Source of the DNA: Chrysemys picta bellii
Taxonomy: Eukaryota; Chordata; Testudines; Emydidae
Assembly: GCF_011386835.1 (NCBI RefSeq)
Contig: NC_088791.1
Coordinates: forward strand, 52,285,498-52,349,497
Length of the DNA: 64,000 bases
Reading direction: 5' to 3'
The position numbers were made by a program, and so were the translations under genes. Positions 35,458 to 47,300 of this stretch are shown in pieces (positions within the stretch are counted from its first letter, which is position 1; the number at the start of each line of letters is the position of its first letter). Under the pieces are notes generated by a model. That model was not told where the DNA came from. It saw nothing but the letters and a program-made list of their open reading frames with translations, and did no database searches.

Positions 35458-35542
35458 GGGCAGATCTTTAGCTGAAGTAAATTGTCAGAGTTCCATTGGC
35501 TTCAATGGGACTATGACAGTTTCTACCAGCTGAGGATCTTCC
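35458..35542. mobile_element. Short foldback repeat fragment
   Basis: GGGCAGATCTTTAGCTGAAG at the left and CCAGCTGAGGATCTT at the right are roughly inverted, with TTCCATTGGCTTCAATGGGA between. It is a member of the same small palindromic class as 30437-30520. Confidence 0.5.
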
Positions 35543-35652
35543 ACTGAAATCCTCCATTTCTCTATTGAAGTGGTCCAGCACAGGCTATGACAGTGCATTT
35601 TCTCTTATGTACTTTACCATGTCTCCACTTTGATATCCTATTGGCATGATAA

Positions 35653-36238
35653 TGTTGTGACTTGTGTGGCTAGCCAAAGGTTAAGGGTCTTGCAGATTGT
35701 TCCAGCTAGGAGGAGAAACTGATGATGGAGTCAGGTACTTTTGATACAGTCCTGTTTATTTATAAACAATGTACAAAAATCATGTACTGAACATAAGAGG
35801 AATCAAACAGGTGATTGGCTCTGTGGAAAAGAAAACTAACATCTTTTAATCAGCGCCAGACCCAAAAGCCTTCTTTCAGACTCACAGGCTTTGCTTGTCC
35901 AGGCTGCCTGGCATTTGCTTCTGTTTCTTTGCTTAGAGAGATAAGGTGGATGAGGCTCTAATATGGCTGCAACCGACATAGCTACACTGCATGCTTCTTT
36001 GCTTGTCTTTCACTCTCTTCCTCCTCTCTCTCTCCCTCCCTCCCCCCGGTATTCAAACAATACACAGTGAAGACATCTGCCCACATAGTTCAAATTCCTA
36101 AGTGGCCTAGAAGAGTGTGCCCTTGTTTTGGGAGGAGTCTATTTTATTTCATAAGGGATTTTAACTGTTCCTACTATCTTAAATGAAGAGTGGCATTTCA
36201 CCCATCAGCTTCAATGAGGTTTAACCCAACCTATCACA
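35653..36238 (-). repeat. Probable LTR-type repeat
   Basis: The unit begins TGTTGTGACTTG and ends CTATCACA, with short inverted ends (TGTGA/TCACA). On the minus strand an AATAAA-like signal lies near 35760, about 105 bases from that edge, as in an R-U5 region. A CT-rich microsatellite (36011-36047) lies inside. I found no exact target duplication. Confidence 0.45.
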
Positions 36239-36698
36239 AAAGGGTAGTTCAGTTGCCATACTCACTCAGGCCTTGGCTTCCCTGCTGAAACTGCCAACAT
36301 AGCTTCCAGTTTCCACAAGTATTTTTTTTCCTTTGTAATGTGGATAGCTTTCCCCTGGGAACTGACACTAAGAGCATCAATGACTCCCTTCACATAGGCC
36401 AATGAACATGTATCACTCTCTGATGCTGTCCTGGGTGAATGTACATCAGTGTTCTCTCCTGGATAGAACCATACCTGCTCAAATGTTTATAGTTTGTATG
36501 TGTCTCATTCTGTAGTGGTTGGCCTTCAAACATGATAGAGGTCATTTTGCTTGTACTGAGTGCTGTTATCAAATCTCCAAGAGAAGGATGCTGTGGATTC
36601 TATTTTCCATATCCTACTTCTGCATTTAACCCATAACTAGGGTGTCTGTATACATATGCAGCAGAGAATCATTGCATACTGTACTACTGACCTGGGCT

Positions 36699-36818
36699 TG
36701 GGTTGCCAACTCTCCAGGATTGTCCTGGAGTCTCCAGGAGTTAAAGATTAATCTTTACTTAAATATTATGTTGTGATGAAACCTCCAGGAATATGTCCAA
36801 CCAAAATTGGCAACCCTA
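36699..36818. mobile_element. 120-bp MITE with 9-bp target duplication
   Basis: The left end TGGGTTGCCAAC and the reverse complement of the right end TAGGGTTGCCAA are inverted repeats. ACCTGGGCT flanks the element on both sides without mismatch (36690-36698 and 36819-36827); depending on where the end is set this is 8 or 9 bp, as for hAT elements. The interior CTCCAGGATTGTCCTGGAG is itself palindromic. No coding capacity. Confidence 0.85.
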
Positions 36819-37455
36819 ACCTGGGCTGGATTCCAAGCAGTGACCTAGAAGTAAAGTGCTTAGTAGCCCATTACCCTTCCCCTGAGCTATACGGTCCAAC
36901 TCAGTATTGCACTTTAAGACATTAGTCCCATCACTACAAATTAAGCAATTTGCTGTTTGCTGCAATCTTCCATGAGAGAGACTAATCTTCTTCCCCTTGG
37001 TGCTCTGTGGTTCCTCTTCCTCACCCTCATCCTTTGTGTTATCTAGTTTTATAATAATATAATTATTATTTACAAATAGCTTCCAAAACAAATGAGAAAC
37101 CATCATAACCAACATTATAAAAACAATTTAAGATGCATTTAAAATGATAGGTATAGTAATTTTTAAATAGAAACATTAAATGGTTCTGGACTACAAAGAA
37201 AATGATCATTCAGTAGCTCAGTTACTGTAATGTAAGTCTAGTGTGGTAATACTCTGTTAAGTTCTGTGGTATCAAAAGTCAGACAAATGTGGCAAATATT
37301 AACAATATCACAAGCAACCAAAAAGCCCCCAAAACAAAAACAAACATGGGGTAGAAATAAAGCTAATTAAGTCTTCTTCCTTTTTATGTGGAATGATGCT
37401 GCGTATTTATTGGAATGGTATGAATTCAAACAAAACATATTATCTCTGAGTTTCA

Positions 37456-37545
37456 AAGCTAATAAATTTGTTAGTCTCTAAGGTGCCACAAGTACTCCTG
37501 TTCTTCTTTTTGCGGATACAGACTAACACGGCTGCTACTCTGAAA
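37456..37545 (+). mobile_element. Tail fragment of the Penelope-like (tentative) family
   Basis: The fragment carries AATTTGTTAGTCTCTAAGG, TGCCACAAGTACTCCTGTTC and ACACGGCTGCTACTCTGAAA. These are the same words as in the palindromic copy at 41725-41909. It is 5'-truncated and non-coding. Confidence 0.75.
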
Positions 37546-38471
37546 GCTCTTTTTGTGGCTCCTAAGAGCCTGAATACCACTGTGTAAAGAGAAGTGCGTT
37601 GCCTGAGTGGAAGTGACTGGTGGCATTGTTTGAATATTGAAGTTTATTATTATGTGTAAGAATATCTTTATGGAATACACTTAATGCTCATCAAACAAAA
37701 CTGTTATGTATTTATTGAATGAAGAAATATTGGGCCAGATTCTGCAGCTCTAATTTAGGACAATAATGTACCATGATTTTTTAAAGTCTGTTTTTAAAGT
37801 AGATCCCCCACTGACACAAGGATGAAATTTGCTCAAAAATCAATGACACAATAATGGTGCTCAGTTCATACTTAGTCATTTCTTGATCTATAGTTGGGAC
37901 CTTAGGTGTACAGAGCAGATCATAAAATATTTAGGAAATGGTGAAACAGACCACAGAAAAATGAGAATTGAGAACATTCTTCCTTTTCTAAGAAGCTATT
38001 GAACAAGACTGAGGGACCACATCAGTTGGATGAAGGGGGAGAGAAGAGGAATTTCCCTCCCTTCTTTTGAACAAATTGCTGCTACAAGTTGCGCTTTCGG
38101 CTTTTATGAGCATATTCCTTAAGCTTAGCGAAGCCTATTGCATCTATCTCAGTTGCTCATTTTCAGCTCAGGAGAAAAATACATGTAGAGTGATTGTTGT
38201 AAGAATAATATTTGTGAGATTTTTTTGTTTTGTTTTTCTCTCAAACTCATTTTTCACAGAGTTATTGTAGAGTTTTCCAGTTTTAGTCCCTGCCTTGCTT
38301 TAGATTGCAGACATGTCTTTTATTCCTTTTCACTTTAGTCTTTTCCATGGCAACATACTTAGATATCGGGGAGGAGAGAAGGAAACGAGAAGGAAGGGAA
38401 AATTCACAGGGTTAAAAAAAAATATATAGAAGTTTGTTAGTGACATACAATACCTTTACCTAGATAAAGAT

Positions 38472-38550
38472 GGGGGCGGGGGGGCGGGAGGAATGATCCC
38501 TCAGAGATAATGAGAATAATGATGATAGGGGGTTTTTTGGTGGGGGGGGG
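38472..38550 (+). repeat. G-rich tracts
   Basis: Two clusters of G runs (38472-38490 and 38527-38550) have four or more runs of three or more G, enough for possible G-quadruplexes. No gene lies next to them. Confidence 0.6.
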
Positions 38551-40324
38551 TTCATCTAGAGGAACCTTTATTCAGTAGTGAATTTATAAGAAGCTATGCA
38601 GAAAGGAGTACACATTGCACAGAGATTTTATGATTAGCCATTGGTGTTGGTTTATATATTTTGTTTCTGTAAGAGGATAATTATTAAGCAGATACAATAG
38701 TGATAGCAGCTCTAACTCCTCTATGGTGATTGCAATATCAAATTGTATAATTTGCAGGAACTTAGAAAAAACTAATAATTAGTTTTCAGTTACATAACTT
38801 GCTGTCACTGTCTGGTGTATTAGAAATATTAGCAAAGCAGGGAGTGACTAGAAAGTAACTACTGTAGCAGTAGAAATAACAATTCATTACAGCTGGCAAA
38901 GTATTCTTTAATGTTATACGTGCCACACTTGGAAAGTCATATTCAGTGATTTATTTGCAAACATTAATAAAGATTCGTTCTTTTCCCTTGGGGTGTCCTT
39001 GTATGCTTGTGCAGGAAAGAAGATTACAGAAGATTGCACAGTGATACAAAAGAATTCCTGCAAAATGCTACTTATACATTTTATCATAATTTTTTTGACC
39101 CATTATATTTAAATAAAGAAAGATTTTTAAAGCTCTTTAGCTATTAAACACACAGGTCCTTTCTTTATTGAAGGGGTGGGCACTTACCCATTGTACTGTC
39201 TTTACAGGATGACAGTATTAATTTTAACTTTCAAAGGATGCTGTTTGTCATGGCTCCATTATTAGGACGTTGGGTCTATCATCAATCTAAACCAAGAGGT
39301 GAGTGCTCAGCACTTCCTGAAAATCAAGCCAATTCAATGTGTCTCAAGTTATACACAGAAAAAATTGAGGCCATCAAAATCACTAGTCACTTTAGAAAAT
39401 TCCAGCACTTAATTCTAGTCTCTGAAATCGTGTTTTCACATTTTGGGACTTTGCCACTTAACTCTAAATATCTGGATTGAACTATTTGTTTTTGCTCTGT
39501 GTATTTAAAATTAGGAGAAAAGAAAAAAAGAGGTGAACATTCTACATTTCACACTATTTGAAGTTTACTATAAAGGCATATTGTCATTGTTCTCTTTAAA
39601 CTTGGTTCTTGTCCTCGGTCTGTGGCCAGTTTCCCAGACATCTTATGACCACAGCCCAACAAGTGATGCATCTTTATATGAGGGCTCCACAGTCCTTTTT
39701 TTTTTTTTTTAAATCTGAGAATCCCCAAAGAGGTAGAGTCCAGACAACCATTCATTCATTACTTCCTCTTAGAGATTGAAGGTTTAATTTCCTTGGGACA
39801 GTGCATTAAATTCTCCATATCCAAATCTAAGATTCAAGTGGTCCAATTAAAATAAAATGTATTAAGAACAGAGAAGCTGTTCAAGATTAGAAGAAAATGT
39901 TCTGCATGTCATATCTAGTCTGACACTCGGCAAAGCTCATCTAGATAGGTCTCCTTTGGATTTAATTATAGTGGCTAAACATTTTAAATTTATAGAAAGT
40001 CCTTTCTCCCTTCTGAGTGTCATGGCCAAGCAGTGTCTTAGAGGGGCAGTCTCTGGTTTCAGGTGTCTTAAGTATCCCCTGTCTCCCTCACATTCCAGTC
40101 CTTTATATTCTGATCTTTTCTGATGTTAAAGGATCATTATCAAATCAGCCTTTAAAATATGTTTAAGTGTACCATGTGGGGTGACAGGGACACAGCAGAG
40201 AGGGGAGAGTGAGGTCTAACTCACTGTTCTCCATAAAATGGTTAGTCTCCTATACCATCTAACAACCCCTCTTTTTCCCTGCATGTAAGTCTTTCAAATA
40301 CCAATTTGATCTTGCATACCGTTT
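38551..40324. other. AT-rich DNA, no gene seen
   Basis: No repeat family or gene was recognised. A T homopolymer lies at about 39695-39710. Confidence 0.5.
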
Positions 40325-40580
40325 GGGCCTTGTCTATGCTTAGAAAGGGTTTACCAGTATAGCTATATAATAAATAACTCCTTTACTGATATATGCTTGG
40401 CCTCCACTGGGAGGGAGTTATTTTGCATATATTCCTTATATCAAAACAAAATAAACTATATCACCAAAAGGACTCTTTTGCACATATAACGGTGTCTACA
40501 CTAGGGCTTTTGCTGGCATAGCTATGTTGGTTAGAGGTATGTAGCTATGCCAGCAAAACTTTTAAGTGGTGACCAGGCTT
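40325..40580. mobile_element. Short TIR/foldback element, probably two nested units
   Basis: The left edge reads GGGCCTTGTCTATGCTT and the right edge, reverse-complemented, AAGCCTGGTCACCACTT. Inside, GGTGTCTACACTAGGGC (40492) starts a second unit with perfect 16-bp arms TTTTGCTGGCATAGCT (40508-40523) and its complement (40543-40558). The likely history is one GTCTACACT-type element inside another. Non-coding. Confidence 0.6.
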
Positions 40581-40737
40581 AAATTAGCCCAAAGGAATCA
40601 AGATGACTGAATCCTGGTTTGCAGGTGAATTATTTCTGGCTGGAGGTGTTAAAATGCTGTCCTTAAAGCATCAGTATTTCTATTTTTAGTTGTTTCCTCT
40701 TACCTGTGTTTCTACTCTGTCAAGTATGCGTTATTGC

Positions 40738-40858
40738 AGTGTAATTGTAGCCATGTTGGTCCCAAGAAGAAGAGCTCTGTGTGACTTGAAAGCTTGTCTC
40801 TCTCACCAACAGAAGTTGGTCCAATAAAAGATATTAACTCACCCACTTTGTCTCTCTA
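40738..40858 (+). mobile_element. Interspersed repeat fragment of the TAGCCATGTTGGTCCC family
   Basis: The fragment has GTAGCCATGTTGGTCCC, AAGAGCTCTGTGTGACTTG, AAAGCTTGTCTCTCTCACC and GTTGGTCCAATAAAAGATAT, a set of words I recall from a common turtle repeat whose organisation (AAGCTT, GTTGGTCCAATAAAAG) parallels the Penelope-like tails in this window. Class uncertain. Confidence 0.6.
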
Positions 40859-41572
40859 AGTATGAGTTATTGACAGATTAAAACCAAATCTGCCCCAAAA
40901 TGGTTGAATTATTTTTTTAACTGTAAATAAAAGGACAGGGAAATGGAAACTGGTAATGTTAAGTTTCATGTTGATGTGGGAGTATATTTAATATTTAATT
41001 TATTTTTTTCTTCTAATAAAGACTTTATAATGATTCTGTTTCTGTCTGTTGTTAGATGCATGGCTGTGGTAATCAGCTTCAAATTGAACTATGCCTAATT
41101 CTTGTTTTACTGAACTACTGATTCAGTGTTTTCAGGTACATTCAGTGCTGGAATTTCCTAGCTATTTATATGTAAATAGGCAAGTCTTCTGTAATTGGTA
41201 CTAGAATAGCCCTGCTAGCAACCCAGTAATGTAATCTAAGTTGCACATTTTTTCTTTGTTATCCATTCATAATGGCATTTGAGAGCAAACAGTCAACATT
41301 ACTTTTCTGGGCAATAATAGAAAAAGAAGGAAACTTTGTTTTAAGGATTAAATGTAGCTATTTTTCAGTACTGTACAATGTTATACATGACACAACAACT
41401 GAATAGGGAGAAAAAGGTACTATTAGCTTCTAAATGCTAAGAAAAAATATTTGAATTGTTTGTTTCAGACAGAGAGAGGGGAATAGGAAATGGTTGAAAA
41501 TTGGCATTTAATCAAGTTGAGAGTCAAGGTGTAGCATACCTTACATCAGACAGATTGATAACACATCTTTCA

Positions 41573-41650
41573 CTGAGAGCCTGATTCAATGCCTACTGAA
41601 ACCAATGGGAAACTTTCCCCTGTCTTCAATGGACTTTGGATCCAGCCCAG
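41573..41650. mobile_element. Short foldback repeat fragment
   Basis: GAGAGCCTGATTCAATGCC and TGGACTTTGGATCCAGCCC lie at either end, with CCAATGGGA and TTCAATGGA inside. It is a worn member of the small palindromic class. Confidence 0.45.
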
Positions 41651-41724
41651 ATAGAAGATTTCCATGTACTTACTTTGCGGATAAAAATGTTTACATTAAA
41701 GGTAGTCTACTCTGACTATAAAGA

Positions 41725-41909
41725 CAGGTTTCAGAGTAGCAGCCGTGTTAGTCTGTATCCGCAAAAAGAACAGGAGTACTTGTGGCACCTTAGAGACTAA
41801 CACATTTATTAGAGCATAAGCTTTCGTGGAGTGGGCTGTAGTCCACGAAAGCTTATGCTCTAATAAATGTGTTAGTCTCTAAGGTGCCACAAGTACTCCT
41901 GTTCTTTCT
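41725..41909. mobile_element. Palindromic Penelope-like (tentative) insertion with 14-bp TSD
   Basis: The insertion contains perfect 66-bp inverted arms (41765-41830 and 41842-41907) around an 11-bp spacer. Each arm carries AAGAACAGGAGTACTTGTGG and TAGAGACTAACACATTTATT or their complements; the left side has an extra 40 bases unique to one arm. The 14-bp sequence TCTGACTATAAAGA flanks it (41711-41724 and 41910-41923), showing insertion as one event. A duplication of this length fits target-primed retrotransposition rather than a cut-and-paste element. Confidence 0.85.
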
Positions 41910-42356
41910 TCTGACTATAAAGAAGATGATATATATGACCTTACCTACACACAAGTTGCACTGATTTATTCCAATGGCAAACTCTTCTGTGTACACACTT
42001 AAATTCAGTAACAACTGGTTTATGTCAATTTAGCTTAAAATGCAGTCAATTAGCAAATTGTGGGACATACCTATAGACTTCTTATGTACCCATATTTAAT
42101 CATGTGCCTAAATCTGGACCCATAATGGCTCACTTACAGCTAACAAAAACATTGGGTGATAAGGGCCTGAACTGAATGATGCTTTTAACTGTGTGGGCAG
42201 AGAAGAGGTCAGCGTAACAGAGTAGAAGCTTCTAGGACCCATTATAAGAATACAGGGGTCTTCAGATGAGCTACACTGTTCCCAGATGCTAGAAGCCTAC
42301 ATAGAGATAGAGGTATTTTTGTTGAGTCACTCTAAATGTATATGCAATTACCTCTC

Positions 42357-42457
42357 AGGCGATGTCTACACTACGCACTTTTTAGCGATACAGCTGTGCC
42401 GCTACAGTCGTGCCGCTAAAGGGTTGCCAGTGTAGTCGCTCTTTGTTGGCGGGAGAG
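42357..42457. mobile_element. GTCTACACT-type MITE fragment
   Basis: Starts CAGGCGATGTCTACACTACG and contains TGTGCCGCTACAGTCGTGCC and CCAGTGTAGTCGCTC. Only part of the element remains; a clear right terminus is missing. Confidence 0.55.
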
Positions 42458-43635
42458 AACTGTGATTACTCATAATATCTGAAATAACTTCAATTCACTA
42501 TTCATAATTGGTTGTCTTTGTTCCAGGGCCTTTTGAGGTGCTTTCACTGGAATTTGAAGCATACTGTTGATGATTAGGCATCTAATTAGTTATATAGGGA
42601 GAACAAGGTTTATGTGTATTTATTAAAAGTACATCCTGCTTTTACTTTAATGTTCTTTTAGTTTGTATGGCACATGTACCCATTGCAACATTTGAGCTCC
42701 TTCTGTAATTGCCAGGGAGAGGAGCTTCTAATAGTATAGCAGAAGGAATGCAATCGTATTTATATGTAAACAGACTGTGGAACTGACATATGTTTTATTT
42801 TGATTAGTTGCCTCATTACTGTTTTCCATGCATTGAGAACATACTTCTATATATTATCAGAAATGCTACAAAAAGAGGAGGATATGCATTTAACTTTACT
42901 ACAATACAGTAATAATATGAGATTGCTCTTTTAGTGCACAGAAATATACGTATTCAATGGCTTTGAAGATTACATTGCAATTATAAACACAGAAGCAGCT
43001 TTAGTGACTTGATTGTACTCATACATTTCCTTTCCCTGCTTCATAGTGAAATACTGATGTCTCCTTCACCTGTCAACATTTTTGTCTCATGTCAGAATTC
43101 AGACTTTAAGCTATAATCATGCCCCATGTCAAGAACTGAATCATCTATGGAGCTGATCTAAAGGAGACTCCTCAGCCTCCTTCCTACGTAGTCACAGCTT
43201 TCCAAGGGGATAGTACCCTTTCCAAATCAGTGTGATTCCCAGAGGTAGAATCACAGAGTCTACCCAACCTCTTTCCTGACAATCTGGGTGCATACTGAGC
43301 ATGCCAAACATGTTAAAGGGAGCAAGTGCCTGCCTGCCTGTCTAATAATCGACCAGGATCAAAATGTTACTGATATCAAGGAGAAGAGAAGGGACCTCTC
43401 AGCCCAAAGATCCCGTCAGCCTGCCCCCACTTATTGGAGGGAAAAGGAACCAACATTTTAAGCACAAACTTTGCGCACAATAATTTAAGAACTGTAAAGT
43501 CTGCATTCTTCCTGCTGGGAGTGCGCCATTCAAGGCCAATACTTGGCTTTTAATACTTGCGTCTTTCACAGTGTCCACAAAAAGTGTGTGGGGGGTGGTG
43601 GTGGGAAAAGTCTTAACATTAAATCTTCCTCTTAC
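42458..43635. other. AT-rich DNA, no gene seen
   Basis: No gene or repeat family was recognised in this stretch. Confidence 0.5.
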
Positions 43636-43968
43636 ACCTTGTCTACACTGGTGGTGATGTGTAGGGTATGTGTCGCTACATGCCACAGTGAAAAGCAGGC
43701 TATGGCCATGCTCACTGAGGTGTGTATGGGTATCAACACATAGGGGTGAAAGACAAGGGGGAAAGGCTCTGGCAGCAGGACACTACACTTCTAAAAATAG
43801 CAGTGTAGGTGGGGAGGTTCTCTGTGGGCATGTAGAGAGCTCCGTAGGGTATATACCCTATGGGTCTGTCTTTTCTTGCCAAAGTAGTGCCTCACCACCT
43901 ATACTGCTATTTATACCTATGCTAGGGAGTCATGTAGTGTATGTGCGCTACACAACACTGCTAAGTGT
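43636..43968. mobile_element. GTCTACACT-type non-autonomous element
   Basis: Starts CCTTGTCTACACTGGTGGTG. The interior has a foldback: AAATAGCAGTGTAGGTGGGGAG (43796-43816) pairs with CACCACCTATACTGCTATTT (43893-43912). A second short palindrome GGGTATATACCC lies at 43848-43859. GCTACACAACACTGC near the right edge is a likely worn end. Open frames across it are not genes. Confidence 0.6.
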
Positions 43969-44985
43969 CATGATTGTGAGCTCTTCCAGTCAGGAACAGT
44001 CCCCATTTTGTGTCAAGCACATTGTCAGTAGTCTGCAAATTAATAACCATTTTAATTCTTCAAGCAGGTACAAGCCTTGACTAATTAACAGGGTTATTTC
44101 AGCTTTAGGGTTGATAGTATGATGTCTGGGAACTATGACTCTCTGAAAATAGGGAGTTGGAGACAGGGATTTGCTTTTCATTTTTATTTTGTTTTGGCCT
44201 TGTTCAGTGAAAAGGTCTTTTCTTTGATAAGACAGCTTGCTGCACAGCCAATGTATGCGGCCTATAAGGCTTTCACACCCTAGAAGGCTGTGTGGGGTTG
44301 TTGTTTTTTTTCCACCAGAGAAGTTCCTGAACATTCACTAGATTAAATGACCTTCTTTCAAATGTCCTTTCAGACGATGAATCATGGTGAAGCACTGCCA
44401 CTTGCCAACCAACATTTAAATGAAAAAAATAAAAATACATGCAAATCAGGTTTGGAAGCATTCAGCTGGGCTTTAAGTCAGACCCCAGGATTTAACAAAA
44501 GTATTATGTCAGTTATTGGTTTCAGTTCTTCTCTAGTCATATAGCTGCAGAGATTTCTTACTTTATACTAAATTTTGTCATACAATTATAGTCCAGGACA
44601 TGCTAACACAGTATTCCATAACAACGTCTATTCAACTTCTGTGAAACTCACAATTAAATAACTTTATTATTTTGTACAAGAGGTTAGGGGTACTTGGAAG
44701 GGATTTATTTAAAAAAAGAAAAAGATCATATACTATAGCAATATTCATACAAAAAGAGCGGTTTATTTATGTATCTTTAAAAACTATGTACAATATATGG
44801 GTGTGACCTAAGGACCTCTTGATGCCAACTGACAGAAGGAACCAGGGCACATAGGATACAAGGGTCCTCTGAATTCACCAACAGAATGTCATGAAAGGTT
44901 TCTAATGAAAGCCTGCATCATACTGGTCAGCATAGTCATTGCAAGATGTATGTCTAGAAAATATGTGAAGAGTTATGTATTGTAG

Positions 44986-45049
44986 CACAGCGGGAATCAC
45001 CACTGTGGGGCCTCCTGCTGGTTGTCTCGGGAATTAGCCTCACCTGTCA
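44986..45049 (-). repeat. GC-rich repeat, part 1 (split by DNA transposon)
   Basis: TGTAGCACAGCGGGAATCAC...GGCCTCCTGCTGGTTGTCTC looks like one side of the GC-rich repeat that resumes at 47598. A transposon of about 2.5 kb separates the two parts. Confidence 0.45.
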
Positions 45050-45223
45050 CACTGCTCTACAGCCAAAATGCTTCTGAAATAAATGTAGTAAAACGTTACT
45101 AATTCTGGGTCACTGAGAACGAAAATGACGCTTAAAATTGTTGATTGGCTCTAGTTTTCAAGATATACTCTTGGGTCAGTATATACGACCCTTGACTTGG
45201 GAATGGCGGAGGATAAGTGAGTT

Positions 45224-45230
45224 ATAAAGG
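45224..45230 (+). promoter_or_regulatory. TATA-like box of the transposon
   Basis: TATAAAG lies about 330 bases upstream of the transposase ATG, between the left TIR and the gene. It is a plausible promoter element but unproven. Confidence 0.35.
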
Positions 45231-45559
45231 GAAGGGATCTCAATTTAAACCAGAAATGACTAAAATACATCTTTGACTGGATCTATGACTAAATCTATGA
45301 CTGGGTTTGGACAGTACTTGCTTTTTAAGCAAAACAATGAATGATGCAATCTGAAGCTGGTATTGCGTCATACATGATATGAATTGCATCATGTTATTCC
45401 TAGAAGTCATGGATGATGCAATCATAACAAAGCTTACATCACTCTGCTGAACAAATTGCCCTATATCAGCCCTAGAAATCATACAGTGTCGTGCTCTCTT
45501 ATTTGCCAGTGTTTGATTTTGCAAAGGGACACATTTCTGTTTAGCCAAAGTGAGCAGAG

Positions 45560-47251
45560 ATGCCTCGTACTTGTGTGAATAGTGCAGATAACTTCTGCTA
45601 TGTTTGTGGTGAAGTGACTTTTGCATCACAAAAGCGCAGTATAACCACTATGGTTAAGAAAGCCTATCACCTTTATTTTGGCTGCAAAATTGGAGATCAG
45701 GACAAGAGGTGGGCCCCACACATATGCTGCAACACTTGTGCAACAAATCTTCACCAGTGGTTGAACAGGAAAAGGAAATCTATGCCTTTTGCAATGCCAA
45801 TGATTTGGAGAGAGCCAACAGATCATACCAGCAATTGTTACTTCTGCATAGTGCCTCCAGTTGGGAAAGGTGTGTCAAAGAAGAAGAAGTGGACTGTGTA
45901 TTATCCAAACATTCCATCAGCTATACGCCCAGTACCCCACAGAGAAGGACTGCCGGTTCCTGATTCCCCAGAATCATTCTCACTTGAGTCAGACAAGGAA
46001 GAGGAAGAGGATAAAACTTCTGGTCCTGAACCATCAATGTCACAGGACCCACATTTTCTCCCATCCTCCTCCTCTGAACCACACCTTATAACACAAGGTG
46101 AACTGAATGTCCTTGTCAGGGATTTGGAACTACCCAAGAGTAAGGCAGAGCTGTTGGGCTCCAGACTACAGCAGTGGAATCTCCTGGCAGGTGATGTTAG
46201 GGTTTCCATGTTCTGTGCCCGTCAAAAGGATCTTGTCCCATTCTTCTTCATGGAAGGTGATCTTGTAGCCTGCAACAACATCGATGATGTGATGGCAGCC
46301 CTCAACATCGTTCACGATCCAGATGAGTGGAGACTGTTCATTGATTCATCGAAGACGAGTCTTAAAGCTGTTTTACTGCATAATGGCAATGTTTTGCCAT
46401 CAATTCCAGCTGGTCATGCAGTCCATATGAAGGAAACCTATGACAATATGAAACAACTTTTGAGGTGCATAAACTATGACCAACATCAGTGGCAGCTTTG
46501 TGGCGATTTGAAGGTTGTTGCTCTCTTGCTTGGTCTGCAGACTGGATACACAAAGTACTGCTGTTTTCTCTGCGAATGGGATAGTCGTGCAAGAGATTCC
46601 CACTACATCAAGAAAGATTGGCTACTCTGACAGTCATTGGAGCCTGGGAGGAAAAGTGTTCAGCATCCACCACTTGTTGAATCAAGGAAGATTTTGTTAC
46701 CACCCTTACACATCAAGTTGGGTCTGATGAAGAACTTTATCAAGGCCATTGACAAAACACAAGCAGCTTTCAAGTACCTCTGTGGAAAATTTCCAAGGTT
46801 AAGTGAAGCTAAGATAAAGGAAGGTGTCTTTGTTGGTCCTCAGATTCGTGAACTTCTTCGAGATGATGCATTTGACCATGCACTGCGTGGCAAGGAAAAG
46901 ACGGCATGGAAAGCCTTCCAGTTAGTGGCAATAAATTTTCTCAGAAACAACAAGGCAGACTACAGGTTGTTGGTGGAAAACCTCCTCAAGGCATACAAAA
47001 GCCTTGGTTGCAACATGTCACTAAAGATAAATTTTTTGCACTCTCATTTAGATTTTTTTCCACTGAACTGCGGAGCAGTGAGCAATGAGCACGGCGAGCG
47101 ATTTCACCAGGACATTGCAACAATGGAGAAACGCTATCAGGGCAAATGGAGCCCATCAGTGCTTGCAGACTATTGCTGGACAGTGACAAGAGATGCTCCA
47201 TTTAATGAATACAAGAGACAAGCCAAGAAGCGCCGAGTAGACACTGAATAG
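45560..47251 (+). pseudogene. Transposase-like protein, one in-frame TGA
   Basis: A single frame of 564 codons runs from ATG 45560 to TAG 47249-47251, broken only by TGA at 46628-46630 (codon 357). Residues 13-96 have Cys pairs (C13/C16, C56/C57/C60, C93/C96), likely zinc-binding. Residues 140-175 are acidic and Ser-rich. The core has FIDSSKTSLK (D262), CGDLKVV (D316) and, after the TGA, NEHGERFH (E510), a possible DDE triad, plus CCFLCEWDSR (C334-C338). The C-terminus is basic. I recall close relatives in many animals, often multi-copy and annotated as uncharacterized proteins. It would bind the TIRs and cut DNA. TGA most simply arose from CGA by CpG decay. Confidence 0.75.
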
Positions 47252-47294
47252 GATTAAACTATGTACATAATAGTTTTTTTGCCTTTTGTTTCAT

Positions 47295-47300
47295 AATAAA
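47295..47300 (+). terminator. Polyadenylation signal AATAAA of the transposon
   Basis: AATAAA lies 44 bases after the transposase stop, inside the element. It is the likely mRNA 3' signal. Confidence 0.55.

Noticed and set aside
41765..41907. Perfect palindrome as a CRISPR unit, replication origin or cruciform regulatory site
   Set aside because: The arms match a repeat family present elsewhere in the window and the unit has a target duplication, so a mobile-element origin is sufficient.
46628..46630. TGA as a selenocysteine or programmed readthrough codon in the transposase-like frame
   Set aside because: No selenocysteine insertion element is evident downstream, the position is not a cysteine-like redox site, and CGA to TGA decay explains it more simply.
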